This document shows, one piece after another, positions 34,324 through 42,702 of a DNA stretch of 64,000 nt. Within the stretch, counting starts at the first letter, position 1. Every line of letters begins with the position of its first letter. The position numbers were made by a program, and so were the translations under genes. Under the pieces are notes generated by a model. That model was not told the origin of the DNA. It ran no database searches and saw only the letters and a list, made by a program, of their open reading frames with translations. Origin of the DNA: Ornithinimicrobium sp. F0845 (GTDB lineage: Bacteria; Actinomycetota; Actinomycetes; Actinomycetales; Dermatophilaceae); assembly GCF_023015765.1 (NCBI RefSeq), contig NZ_JALKAL010000006.1, positions 124,001 through 188,000 of the forward strand, in the 5' to 3' direction.

Positions 34324-35234
34324 GGACCCCAGGTCGCCGTGGCAGTGCTCGGCGCCGGGCCCCCGCCCAGGTCGGCGGGGTCACCACCTCCGCCGATCAG
34401 GAACTCGCCGATCACGGTCTCGCCGTCGGACTCGTAGACCGGCACGCTGACCGCCTGGCCGGAGCGTTGCTCCTGAAGTTCAAGGGCGTGCTCGGGCGAG
34501 GTCGGTTGCCCCCACGCGGCGTTCATCTCGGACACGTAGGCATACCCCTGCCGGCCGTTGATCGCCACGACCGCGAGGAGGTCGGGGGTGCCGTTGACGT
34601 TCTCCACGCCGTAGGTCTCGCCCTTGGCGTTCACGCCCCACTCAGTGAGCTCGGTGCTGACGTAGGAGGCCGTCAGCCGCCAGGACGCCCCCTCGGTGGC
34701 CCTGATCTCGACCTCCTCGGCACCCCTGGCGAGGCCGACGACGTAGGCCAGTGACTCGAAGTCCTCCGCCCTGGTGAGCTCGGTGCCGGCGTCTGCGCTG
34801 TCGCAGATCATGCCGGCACCGTCGGGATAGATGAACTCACCGGCGCTGAGGCAGTCCAGCACCATCCCCACCCCGCTCGCACCCTCGGGTCGTTCGCCCA
34901 GGTGCACCGTCATCGCCCCGGTGCCGGTGATCGTCACCGGGTCGCTGAGGTGCGTCACGCGGGTCCCGCCGAAGCCGACGTCCGGTCCCGCGACCTCGCT
35001 CGCCGCCGATGTCTCCGACCCGCCGGGGGTGATCTCGGCGGTCTCGGGCAGCAGCTGCGCGGCGACGGGCACCGCCAGCGCCACGGCCGCCACCGCACCG
35101 CCGACCGCGATGGCAGTATGCCGACGCCTGCGCCGGCGCACCCGCTCGCCGACCTGTTCGAACCGGTCCGCAGGCTCCCGCAGGTCCGGGGGCAGGTCCC
35201 GCAGCAGCATGGTCACCTCGTCCGTGTCGTTCAC
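34320..35234 (-). CDS. Single-span membrane protein, likely partner of the ECF sigma factor
   Basis: This 304-residue protein has a cytosolic N-terminus of about 38 residues (TMLLRDLPPDLREPADRFEQ followed by VGERVRRRRRRH), one membrane helix (AIAVGGAVAAVALAVPVAA) and a secreted domain of about 240 residues, ending in a Gly/Pro-rich tail. The placement, directly after an ECF sigma gene with a 4-bp GTGA overlap, and the short cytosolic segment suggest an anti-sigma or sigma-coupled sensor. No classical zinc-binding HxxxCxxC motif is present. The start is the GTG at 35234, preceded by AGGAGGA. Confidence 0.75.
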   Translation of the reverse strand: MNDTDEVTMLLRDLPPDLREPADRFEQVGERVRRRRRRHTAIAVGGAVAAVALAVPVAAQLLPETAEITPGGSETSAASEVAGPDVGFGGTRVTHLSDPVTITGTGAMTVHLGERPEGASGVGMVLDCLSAGEFIYPDGAGMICDSADAGTELTRAEDFESLAYVVGLARGAEEVEIRATEGASWRLTASYVSTELTEWGVNAKGETYGVENVNGTPDLLAVVAINGRQGYAYVSEMNAAWGQPTSPEHALELQEQRSGQAVSVPVYESDGETVIGEFLIGGGGDPADLGGGPAPSTATATWGP

Positions 35235-35755
35235 AGCTCCTCCTTCACCAGCGCGTCGTGACCGACGGTCTCGCGCAGCCGGGCCAGGCCCTTGGCGGTC
35301 TGACTCTTCACCGTGCCCTCCGAGCAGTTCATGATCTCGGCGACCTCGCGCACCGCCAGGTCGTCGAAGTAGCGCAGCACCACCGCCTGCCGCTGCCGCA
35401 CCGGCAGGGCGGCCAGCGCCTCGGCCAGGACGACGCGGTCGGTGACGGGTCCGCTGTGGTCGGCGACGGCATACTGCCGCGGCGATATGCCATGCCCCGC
35501 CGAGGTGAGGTCCGTCGCCCGCTCCCGGTGCCAGAAGCGGGCGCGCCAGCTGGCGTTGGTGCGGACCATCGCAGTGCGCACATAGGCCTCCGGGTGGCCG
35601 TGACGGACCCGGTCCCAGTGCGGCCACGTCCGGGCCAGCGCCGTCTGCAGGAGGTCCTCGGCGGCCGCCGGGTCGCCGGTCAGCATCCACGCGGTCCGCA
35701 GCAGCGCCGGCGAGCGTCGCTGCACGAACTCCCGGAACCCCTCCGGCTCCCGCAT
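35231..35755 (-). CDS. SigE-family ECF RNA polymerase sigma factor
   Basis: This 174-residue sigma factor has region 2 (FREFVQRRSPALLRTAWMLT, EDLLQTALARTWPHW) and region 4 (LPVRQRQAVVLRYFDDLAVREV, MNCSEGTVKSQTAKGLARL) in the style of actinobacterial SigE-family sigma factors. It should direct transcription from a dedicated promoter class, often including its own gene. ATG 35755 follows AAGGAGG. It is overlapped by the membrane partner gene by 4 bp. Repeat locus D lies about 60 bp upstream, in the promoter region. Confidence 0.9.
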   Translation of the reverse strand: MREPEGFREFVQRRSPALLRTAWMLTGDPAAAEDLLQTALARTWPHWDRVRHGHPEAYVRTAMVRTNASWRARFWHRERATDLTSAGHGISPRQYAVADHSGPVTDRVVLAEALAALPVRQRQAVVLRYFDDLAVREVAEIMNCSEGTVKSQTAKGLARLRETVGHDALVKEEL

Positions 35756-35812
35756 CTGGCCTCCTTGCTCCTGACCATTGAACCGGCTGGGCGCCGGGAT
35801 CGGTTGCCTCCC

Positions 35813-35877
35813 CCAACTTTCGTAGTGGTTCTGCTGGTCGATCCCGGATTTTCGCAGGGGTTTTGCTGGTCGCTCAG
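35813..35877 (-). repeat. 32-bp-period direct repeats, locus D (2 units)
   Basis: Two minus-orientation units place GCTGGTC at 35833 and 35865, exactly 32 bp apart. The stop codon of the SDR gene (TGA at 35874-35876) stands at the edge of the first unit. The block separates the SDR gene from the sigma-factor gene. Confidence 0.88.
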
Positions 35878-36680
35878 CGCAGGTAGCTTGCACCGTTGAA
35901 GTCCACGACCGCCCCCGAGACCCACTCCGCACCGGGCTCGGCCAGCGCACAGATCGCGGCGGCGACCTCCTCCGGCGAGGCCACCCGGCCGAACGGACTC
36001 TGCGCGCGGATCGCGTCGCCCGAGGCGCCCTCGAGGACGCTGACGGCCATGTCGGTCGCGATGAAGCCCGGGGCGAGCGAGACCACGCCGATCCCGTGCG
36101 GCGCCAGGGCCACCGCCATCGACTGGCCGAAGGCGTGCAGCCCCGCCTTGCTCGCGCCGTAGGCGGGGACGTCCGGCTCCCCGCGGTAGGCGCCGCGTGA
36201 CCCGACGTTGACGATGCGTCCGGTCGGGCTGCCGTCGGGCGGCGGCACCTCCAGCATGTGCCGGGCCACGCAGAAGGTGAGGTTGGCCGGACCCATCAGG
36301 TTGGTCTCCAGCGTCGTCCGCCACGCCCGGACCCACGTGTCGTAGTCGGCGTCGGTCACCCGGTGGTCCCCGCGCCGGCTGCCGCCGGCCTGCGGGTCGA
36401 GGAAGAGCGCGGCGTTGTTGACCAGGACGTCGATCCGCCCGAGGACCTTCGCGGCCTCGCTCGCGAGGGTCCGCGTCTCGTCGGGGGAGGCAAGGTCGGC
36501 CTGCAGTATGCCGTGCCCGTCACCCGGGAGTGACTCCAGCACCTCGCGCGCCCGGTCCTCGGCGCCGCGGTAGTGCACCACCACCCGGTCACCGCGCTCG
36601 GCGAACGCGCGGGCGGTCTCGGCCCCCACCCCACGAGAGGCGCCGGTGACCAGAATCCCTCGGCCGGTCACGGTGTCCAC
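35874..36680 (-). CDS. Short-chain dehydrogenase/reductase
   Basis: This 268-residue SDR has the cofactor motif VTGASRGVG, NNAALF (NNAG-type), Ser in NVGSRGAY and the catalytic YGASKAG. It ends in the usual GAVVDFNGASYLR. The chemistry is NAD(P)-linked oxidation/reduction of an alcohol or ketone; the substrate is unknown. It starts at GTG 36680 and overlaps the 3' end of the lipoprotein gene by 13 bp, with GAGGAGC just upstream, so the two are cotranscribed. Repeat locus D begins at its stop codon. Confidence 0.9.
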   Translation of the reverse strand: MDTVTGRGILVTGASRGVGAETARAFAERGDRVVVHYRGAEDRAREVLESLPGDGHGILQADLASPDETRTLASEAAKVLGRIDVLVNNAALFLDPQAGGSRRGDHRVTDADYDTWVRAWRTTLETNLMGPANLTFCVARHMLEVPPPDGSPTGRIVNVGSRGAYRGEPDVPAYGASKAGLHAFGQSMAVALAPHGIGVVSLAPGFIATDMAVSVLEGASGDAIRAQSPFGRVASPEEVAAAICALAEPGAEWVSGAVVDFNGASYLR

Positions 36681-37219
36681 TGCTCCTCGATGGTGACGAT
36701 CTCGCCGTCGGCCGTCTCGATCCAGATGCCGAAGATCGGGCCGCGCTCGGCGACCACGTCGCGCCAGCTCGCGAAGTCGCCCTGCTCGCCGGACTGCGGG
36801 TCGCCGCTGAGGTAGTAGGTGGCCGTGGCGTCGGTGGCCACCGGAAGCTCACGGGTGAGCTCGTTGTTGTTGCGGACGTAGACGTCGCCCACCGGCGGCT
36901 CCGCGCCGTCCTCCTCGGCGGCCGCGACCCCGGCGTCGCCGGTGAACCAGCAGGCCAGGTCGAAGGCCATGCCGGAGTCCGTGGTTGAGGGGGCGAAGCC
37001 GAACCAGCGTCCGTCCGGCAGGCTCGTCTCCGAGCTCGGGGTGCACCCCGAGCCGTGCGGCCCGTCCGGCTCGGCGGTCGGGGCCGCGGACTCCTCGGCG
37101 GCGTCCGGCGTCGAGACCTCCACCGTCACCGGGGGCGTGGTCTCCGGCGTCTCCGAGCCGCCGCACGCGGCCAGGACGAGCGCGAGGCCGATCGTCGGAG
37201 CCAGCAACTTCCCCTTCAT
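36668..37219 (-). CDS. Secreted lipoprotein of unknown function
   Basis: This 183-residue protein has a lipobox (LALVLAACGG, Cys19) and an acidic Pro/Thr/Glu-rich linker of about 40 residues. A C-terminal domain of about 120 residues follows with the motifs SSETSLPDGRWFGFAPST, DLACWFTGD and VYVRNNNELTRELPV. The domain is unrecognised; the SGC/LAC cysteines may form a disulfide. The same region is the first gene of a two-gene unit with the SDR. Confidence 0.75.
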   Translation of the reverse strand: MKGKLLAPTIGLALVLAACGGSETPETTPPVTVEVSTPDAAEESAAPTAEPDGPHGSGCTPSSETSLPDGRWFGFAPSTTDSGMAFDLACWFTGDAGVAAAEEDGAEPPVGDVYVRNNNELTRELPVATDATATYYLSGDPQSGEQGDFASWRDVVAERGPIFGIWIETADGEIVTIEEQWTP

Positions 37220-37344
37220 GGTGCACCGCTTCCCCAGGGACGGACGGACCCTCCCAACCTAGTGCGGGAATCCTCTGGGCACCACGTTCGTTGACAGACC
37301 CGATGCACCACGGCGCACCCGCGCCCGCACGAACGGAGCCCATC

Positions 37345-37737
37345 ATGGCCACAGCCGCCCGCAAGACCCTTCGCTGGGGCGCCCTCATGGGTGTCGCCAA
37401 CGCGATCCGCTCCGCGAACCGTCCCGGCTCGCCGGGCCTGGGGGAGCGCCTGGCCGCGCTGCCGCGGATGGCTGGGGCGATCATGACCAAGAAGTACTCC
37501 GGCGTCGCCGGCTCCCAACTGCTGATGATGCTGGCCGCCGTCGGGTATGTCGTGAGCCCGGTCGACCTGATGCCCGAGGCAGTTCTGCTGCTGGGTGGGC
37601 TGGCGGACGACGCCCTCGTCGTCGGCTGGCTCTCCGTTGCCGTCATCAACGCGACCGACGACTTCCTGGACTGGGAGAAGAATGCGAAGGCCTACCCGGG
37701 CCAGGTCCACCACTCCACCACCCACCATTTCTCATAG
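37345..37737 (+). CDS. YkvA/DUF1232 family membrane protein
   Basis: This 130-residue protein has the DUF1232 core YVVSPVDLMPEAVLLLGGLADDALVV near the middle, flanked by hydrophobic segments and preceded by a basic N-terminal stretch. The family is membrane-associated; its function is unknown. The ATG at 37345 follows GGAGCCC. Its last codons (HHSTTHHFS) and TAG stop fall in repeat locus E, so the natural C-terminus may have been altered by repeat insertion. Confidence 0.8.
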   Translation: MATAARKTLRWGALMGVANAIRSANRPGSPGLGERLAALPRMAGAIMTKKYSGVAGSQLLMMLAAVGYVVSPVDLMPEAVLLLGGLADDALVVGWLSVAVINATDDFLDWEKNAKAYPGQVHHSTTHHFS

Positions 37738-37778
37738 TGGTTCCGTCCGCCCTCCACAACACTTTGTGGGGGTTCGCG
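37724..37778 (-). repeat. 32-bp-period direct repeats, locus E (2 units)
   Basis: Minus-orientation units place GGTT at 37739 and 37771, exactly 32 bp apart. The first unit contains the TAG stop (37735-37737) and last residues of the YkvA-like gene. Confidence 0.85.
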
Positions 37779-37868
37779 GGCGCACCTGGTGTCCTACGTC
37801 CACTACCGCCTGTCCGAGGCGCAGTTCGCGGCGGTCGAGCGCGACGCCGCGACGGCAGTGTGCCGCAA

Positions 37869-38115
37869 CTCACCGACCGGGAGTCGCGGGTGCTTGACCT
37901 CGTGGGTCGGGATGCCGGACCCGTCGTTGCCGCCGTGCACCCAGTCTGACCAACCGGGAGATCGGTGAGCAGCTGTTCATCAGCGCAACCGAGCGTGCAC
38001 GGTGGCCGCGATCCTGCGCCCGATCAGCGTGACCTCGCGCACCGAGGCCGCCGTCCTGGCAGCCCACGCGGGCAGCGGTCCTGAGGCAGCGCCGGACGGG
38101 AACGCGACCACCTAA
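37869..38115 (+). pseudogene. LuxR-type regulator remnant, fragmented
   Basis: Pieces of a LuxR-type helix-turn-helix lie in order but in different frames: LTDRESRVLDLVGRDAG from about 37869, LTNREIGEQLFISAT from about 37948, and ILRPISVTSRTEAAVLAAHAG ending at a TAA at 38113-38115. The first piece runs into a stop after drifting, and the loop between helices is deleted or scrambled. The pieces correspond to the C-terminal DNA-binding domain; a receiver or sensor domain is not found upstream, where 37738-37868 holds only repeat locus E and unrecognised sequence. Confidence 0.75.
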
Positions 38116-38148
38116 GGCGGACTGAGGCGTCCCGCACCGTCTTAGGTG
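38109..38148. terminator. Inverted repeat at end of LuxR remnant, possible terminator
   Basis: CACCTAAGGCGG at 38109-38120 and its near-complement ending CTTAGGTG at 38148 form a 12-bp stem with one mismatch around a 16-nt loop. It begins at the last codons of the LuxR remnant. No T-run follows, so termination is uncertain. Confidence 0.45.
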
Positions 38149-38283
38149 CTCACCCGCCGGGCCTTAGACCCGAAAGAGTGCCCGAACAGTAGGCACCTGC
38201 CCGATGCCCGCGGCGTGCCTTAGCGAGCAACGTAGTCGTTATCAACAACGGCGGCCCGAGGGCCACAAGCAAAGGACACGATC

Positions 38284-38478
38284 ATGGGACAGCTCGAGAT
38301 CCAGATGGCACAGCAGATCGCTCACGAGAACGACCGCGACCTCGCCCAGCGGGCCGAGTTCGCCCGGGTGATGGCCGAGCGCGGCATCGACACGAAGGTG
38401 AGCGGCAGCCGGACCCTCGGTCTGCGCCACTGGGCGGAACGCCTGCACCTGGCGCACGCTGCCCACCCCGCGCACTGA
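38284..38478 (+). CDS. Small hypothetical protein
   Basis: This 64-residue protein (MGQLEIQMAQQIAHENDRDL onward) is helical and charged, with a His/Ala-rich end (LHLAHAAHPAH). It starts at ATG 38284 after GCAAAGGACACG, a weak ribosome site. No similarity to a known family is recognised. It sits alone between the LuxR remnant and repeat locus F. The high count of Glu, Arg and Gln would suit a nucleic-acid or partner-binding helix, but that is not testable here. Confidence 0.6.
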   Translation: MGQLEIQMAQQIAHENDRDLAQRAEFARVMAERGIDTKVSGSRTLGLRHWAERLHLAHAAHPAH

Positions 38479-38535
38479 TCGCCAGTGCGCCTGGCGACCC
38501 AGGACCCCGGACCGACACCACGGTCCGGGGCCCAC

Positions 38536-38620
38536 ATTTTTCGTAGTGGTTTCGTCGGTCCCTCACGCATTTTCGCAGGGGTTTTGCTGGTCGCTCCCGC
38601 ACTGTTGTCGTGGTTTGTGC
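38536..38620 (-). repeat. 32-bp-period direct repeats, locus F (3 units)
   Basis: Minus-orientation units place GGTTT at 38548, 38580 and 38612, each exactly 32 bp apart, giving three units between the small ORF and the drug-efflux gene. The rest of this 338-bp gap (to 38816) shows no gene. Confidence 0.9.
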
Positions 38621-38816
38621 CTTCACCCGTCCGACGCGCAGGGCGAGGTGCTCGCGGAGGTGAGCGCACGGCATACGGCCCCAGGTCGGGGAAAATTCGG
38701 TTGCCCGAGGAGGACCGGCGCGCGCACCATCGAAGGGTCGCCGATGACTTCGGCCGCCCGCGGCGGTCATACCGCCCGTGAGGGACACCAACCCACCCCG
38801 TGACGGAGGAACACCC

Positions 38817-40298
38817 ATGTCTACGCGCACCACCGAAGCGCACGCCCAGGCCGGGACGGGTCGCACGCCGGCCGTCGTGCTGTGGCTGGTGGCTGCCGCG
38901 TTCGTGGTGATCCTCAACGAGACGATCATGATGAACGCGATCCCGCAGCTCATGGTCGGTCTCGACATCGACGAGGCCGCGGCCCAGTGGCTGTCCACCG
39001 CGTTCCTGCTCACCATGGCCTCGGTCATCCCGGTCACGGGGTGGTTCCTGCAGCGGGTCACCACCCGCGCCGCCTTCGCCACGGCGATGAGCGTCTTCAT
39101 CGTCGGCACGCTGCTGGCGGCGTTCGCGCCGACCTACCCGGTCCTGCTGATCGCCCGGATCGTCCAAGCCTCCGGCACCGCGGTGATGATGCCGCTGCTG
39201 ATGACGACCCTGATGACGGTCGTCCCGGAGCGGGACCGCGGTCGTGTGATGGGCAACGTGACCCTCGTGATGTCGGTGGCCCCGGCGCTCGGCCCGGCCG
39301 TCGCCGGACTGCTCCTTCAGCTCGGCTCGTGGCGGTGGATGTTCCTGACCGTCCTGCCGATCGCCGTCGTCGTCACGGTCCTGGCGCTGCGCCGGCTGCC
39401 CAACGTGGGTGAGCCCCGGCAGGTCGGCATCGACTGGTTCAGCGTCGTCGTGGCCGCCCTCGGCTTCGGCGGCCTGGTCTACGGGTTGAGCCGTTTCGGC
39501 CGCGGCCTGGGTGCGGAGCCCTGGCTGATCGTCGGCGGGAGCGCGGTGGCCATCCTGGTCTTCGTGCTGCGACAGCTGCAGCTGCAGCGCCACGGCGACC
39601 CGCTGCTGGACCTGCGCACCTTCCGGCACACGGTCTTCAGCCGCGGGGTGCTGCTGCTGTCGGTCTCCTTCATGGGGATGCTCGGGGCGATGATGCTGCT
39701 GCCGCTCTACTTGCAGTCGGTCCGGGGCCTCACCGCGCTGGAGACCGGGCTGCTGGTGATGCCCGGCGGCATCGCGATGGGTCTGCTCGGACCTCGCGTG
39801 GGACGGGCCTTCGACCGGTTCGGCAGCCGCCTGCTGATCGTCCCCGGCGCGGTCGGGGTCGCCGTGGCGATGGGGTCGCTGACGCAGATCGGCACCCACA
39901 CGCCATACTGGCAGCTCCTCGGCGCGCACCTGCTGCTCATGGTCAGCCTGGCCGCGGTCTTCACGCCGACGTTCACGCTGGCGCTCGGTGACGTGCCCGC
40001 TCGGCTGTACTCCCACGGCAGCTCGCTCCTGGGCACCCTGCAGCAGGTCGCCGGCGCGTTAGGCACCGCCATCGTGATCACCATCATGACCGCGCGGGCC
40101 GACCAGCTGGTCGACCGCGGGACCCTGACGCTCGACGCGACCGTCGAGGGCATGCGCTGGGGCTTCGGGTTCGGTGCCATCGTCGCGCTGGTCCTGATCG
40201 GGCTGGTGCTGCTCATGCCCAACCGGCTGCACGACCGTGACGAGGCCCCGGCCGAGCTGCCCGACGGCCTCGACGAGGAGCTCAGCCCGGTCTCTTGA
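38817..40298 (+). CDS. DHA2-type multidrug efflux MFS transporter
   Basis: This 493-residue membrane protein has about 14 hydrophobic segments in the drug:proton antiporter-2 style. Family landmarks are FVVILNETIMMNAIPQLM (motif D1-like), MASVIPVTGWFLQRV, IVQASGTAVMMPLLMTTLM (motif C-type region) and SVAPALGPAVAGLLLQ. It exports lipophilic compounds in exchange for protons; the substrate is not predictable. The ATG at 38817 follows CGGAGGAACACCC. No TetR or MarR regulator is adjacent. Confidence 0.92.
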   Translation: MSTRTTEAHAQAGTGRTPAVVLWLVAAAFVVILNETIMMNAIPQLMVGLDIDEAAAQWLSTAFLLTMASVIPVTGWFLQRVTTRAAFATAMSVFIVGTLLAAFAPTYPVLLIARIVQASGTAVMMPLLMTTLMTVVPERDRGRVMGNVTLVMSVAPALGPAVAGLLLQLGSWRWMFLTVLPIAVVVTVLALRRLPNVGEPRQVGIDWFSVVVAALGFGGLVYGLSRFGRGLGAEPWLIVGGSAVAILVFVLRQLQLQRHGDPLLDLRTFRHTVFSRGVLLLSVSFMGMLGAMMLLPLYLQSVRGLTALETGLLVMPGGIAMGLLGPRVGRAFDRFGSRLLIVPGAVGVAVAMGSLTQIGTHTPYWQLLGAHLLLMVSLAAVFTPTFTLALGDVPARLYSHGSSLLGTLQQVAGALGTAIVITIMTARADQLVDRGTLTLDATVEGMRWGFGFGAIVALVLIGLVLLMPNRLHDRDEAPAELPDGLDEELSPVS

Positions 40299-40365
40299 GG
40301 GCTTCGGTCCTGCGTGGCGGGCAGTATGCCGATCCGCGGGTCCGACGGGCCGTCCCAGGCCTGGT

Positions 40366-40428
40366 GGGCCTACAAAACCACTACAAGAAGACGTGGCGGG
40401 CCTACAGAACCACTACATTTTTAGGTGG
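40366..40428 (+). repeat. 32-bp-period direct repeats, locus G (2 units)
   Basis: CCTACAAAACCACTACAAG at 40369 and CCTACAGAACCACTACATT at 40401 are exactly 32 bp apart. The TAA stop of the minus-strand S9 peptidase (40421-40423) lies in the second unit. The MFS stop is about 70 bp upstream. Confidence 0.9.
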
Positions 40429-42604
40429 ACTCACCGTCCGCGCGGTCGGAGGTCGCCTCCTCCAGCTCCTCGGCCGCCGCGGCGGCCCGCAGCTGCTTCT
40501 CGGTCGGGGCGCTGCGCCCCAGCTCCACGGGCAGCTCGGGCGCCTCTGCCCCCAGCACGTGCTCGGCCAGGAAGCCGGACACCACCTGATACCAGACCTT
40601 CGCGTGCTGCGGGGAGAGGATCCAGTGGTTCTCGTTGGGGAAGTACAGGAACCGGTGCACGGTCGAGCCGTCGTCGCCGGCGGGCCGCCCGGACGCGGCG
40701 AGCAGTTCGTACCAGAGCCGCAGGCCCTCACCGATCGGCACCCGGTAGTCCTTGTCACCGTGGATGACCAGCATCGGCGTGACGATCTTGTCGACGAAGC
40801 GGTGCGGACTGTTGGCCTCGCCCATCTCCCGGGTCATCTCGCGCTGCCAGTAGAACGCGGCGTCCGTGGTCGGCCCGAACTGGTCCAGCGCCCACAGCGA
40901 CGCGTGCGTCACGATCGCCCGGAACCGGTCGGTCTGCCCGGCGACCCAGTTGGCCATGTAGCCGCCGAACGAGCCGCCCATCGCCGCGGTCCTGGTCTCG
41001 TCGATGTCCTCGCGGGCGACCACGTGGTCGGTGATCGCCATCAGGTCCTCGTAGGGCGCCTGTCCCCACGAGCCCCAGCCACGCTGGATGAAGTCCTGCC
41101 CGTAGCCGGTCGACAGCGCCGGGTCCGGCAGCAGCACGGCATACCCCTGTGCCACGAGCAGCCACGGGTTCCACCGCCAGGTCCAGGCGTTCCACGACCC
41201 CAGCGGCCCGCCGTGGATCCACAGGAGGAGGGGGTGTCCGGCCGCGCCCGCGTCACCCTCGGGCAGCGCCAGCCAGCCCCGCACCCGCGTGCCGTCGGCC
41301 GCGGTCGTCTCGACGTCCTCGAGCCGGCCGGGGATCTCGGGCCGCTCCACCGGGCCGGGCAGCGCGGCCGTCGCGCCGGTGGACAGGTCGATCCCCACGA
41401 TCTCGGCCGGGAAGAGATAGCTGGAGCGCACGGCATACGCGCGGGTCCCGTCGGGCGAGACGACCACCTCGGAGTATGACGAGTCGTCGGTGGTCACCTG
41501 GCTCACCTCTCCCGTGGTCACCTCGATCCGGAAGACGGGGGAGCGGCCGTTGTCGTCGGCCGTCGCCAGCACGGCGCTGCCGTCCGGCAGCCAGGCGGCG
41601 GGGCTGGCCCAGCGGTCCCAGCCGGCGGCCAGCGGGGTGCGCTCGCCGGAGGTGAGGTCCAGCAGGTGCAGCACCGGGTGGGGTGCCTGGTCAGGGGTGC
41701 TCTTGCGGTCGACCACGATCAGGGCCCGGGTACTGTCGGGGCTGATCAGGGGAGCGTAGAACTCGTGGTCCGGCTCGTCGGCGACGACGGAGCGTGCGCC
41801 CGTCGCGAGGTCGATGCGCACCAGCTGGCTGCGCTGCTCGCCTCGGGCCTCCGGCACCGTGAGCGACACCAGCGCGAACGTGCCGTCCGGGCTGACCGCG
41901 GGCCTGGCATCGCGCATCGCGGAGCCGACACCCTCGCTGACCCAGCGCAGCTTCAGCGGTGGGACGTGGTCGGTGGTCGTGGGGCGCGTGCTCTCGGCCT
42001 CCTCGTCGGGCTCGGCGACGAAGAGCTGCGGCGCGACCGGGCCCAGGTCGGCGTCCCAGAAGCGCACCGGATAGCTGTCGTGCAGGATCGCCTGAACCCC
42101 GCCGTCCTTGCGCGCCTTGTGGATCGCGGCATGGGTCTTCTCGTCGGTGGCTCCGGGCAGCAGGCCGGCGACCACCACCGTCACGTCGGCGTCGCGGGCG
42201 CACAGCACGCCGGACACGCCACCGGGCCGGGACAGGACGACACGCGCCTCGCCCCCGCCCGCCGGGATCTCCCAGAGCGCGGCCTCCGGGCTGTCCTCGT
42301 CGGCCTCCGGGTTGGGCCGGGCCGAGGTGAAGTAGAGGGTGCCGTCGCTGCTGAAGGCCGCGCCGGCCTCACCCTTGGCGCTGCGGGTGATCCGGTAGGC
42401 CGGGCGCTCGCCCTGGGGGTCCACGCCCCACAGCGCGGTGGCGTAGCCGGTGCCGGCCTTGGTGACCGTGGACACCGTGGTGACCAGACGGGTGCCGTCG
42501 TGACTGATCGCCAGGCCGCCGAGGCGTGGCATCGCGACATACTGATCCAGATCATGGAAGATGGTGGGGGTGGCCAGCGGCTCCGAGGTCATGAGGTCTT
42601 TCAT
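40421..42604 (-). CDS. S9 family serine peptidase (prolyl oligopeptidase/acylaminoacyl type)
   Basis: This 727-residue enzyme has an N-terminal beta-propeller region (repeated Asp-Gly-Thr turns such as ISHDGTRLVT and SPDGTFALV) and a C-terminal alpha/beta-hydrolase domain. The nucleophile elbow is GGSFGGYMANW (Ser near residue 545) and a final His is in NENHWIL. It should cleave short peptides. The ATG at 42604 is the longest; ATG 42592 is an alternative, and neither has a clear ribosome site. Its stop codon lies in repeat locus G. It is probably cytosolic, as no signal peptide is seen. Confidence 0.93.
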   Translation of the reverse strand: MKDLMTSEPLATPTIFHDLDQYVAMPRLGGLAISHDGTRLVTTVSTVTKAGTGYATALWGVDPQGERPAYRITRSAKGEAGAAFSSDGTLYFTSARPNPEADEDSPEAALWEIPAGGGEARVVLSRPGGVSGVLCARDADVTVVVAGLLPGATDEKTHAAIHKARKDGGVQAILHDSYPVRFWDADLGPVAPQLFVAEPDEEAESTRPTTTDHVPPLKLRWVSEGVGSAMRDARPAVSPDGTFALVSLTVPEARGEQRSQLVRIDLATGARSVVADEPDHEFYAPLISPDSTRALIVVDRKSTPDQAPHPVLHLLDLTSGERTPLAAGWDRWASPAAWLPDGSAVLATADDNGRSPVFRIEVTTGEVSQVTTDDSSYSEVVVSPDGTRAYAVRSSYLFPAEIVGIDLSTGATAALPGPVERPEIPGRLEDVETTAADGTRVRGWLALPEGDAGAAGHPLLLWIHGGPLGSWNAWTWRWNPWLLVAQGYAVLLPDPALSTGYGQDFIQRGWGSWGQAPYEDLMAITDHVVAREDIDETRTAAMGGSFGGYMANWVAGQTDRFRAIVTHASLWALDQFGPTTDAAFYWQREMTREMGEANSPHRFVDKIVTPMLVIHGDKDYRVPIGEGLRLWYELLAASGRPAGDDGSTVHRFLYFPNENHWILSPQHAKVWYQVVSGFLAEHVLGAEAPELPVELGRSAPTEKQLRAAAAAEELEEATSDRADGEST

Positions 42605-42702
42605 ATCACCGCGTGGCCCTTGTTCCTGAACGCCCGTGCTGGGGCGGAATCTCTCGGCCGTCGCAAGCGTTGTGGGGACAGAGCACCTGAGGAAGGACTG
42701 AC

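Noticed and set aside
38322-40016. Minus-strand 564-codon frame in the drug-efflux region
   Set aside because: Antisense to a clear MFS transporter; Arg/Gln/His-rich shadow with no domain.
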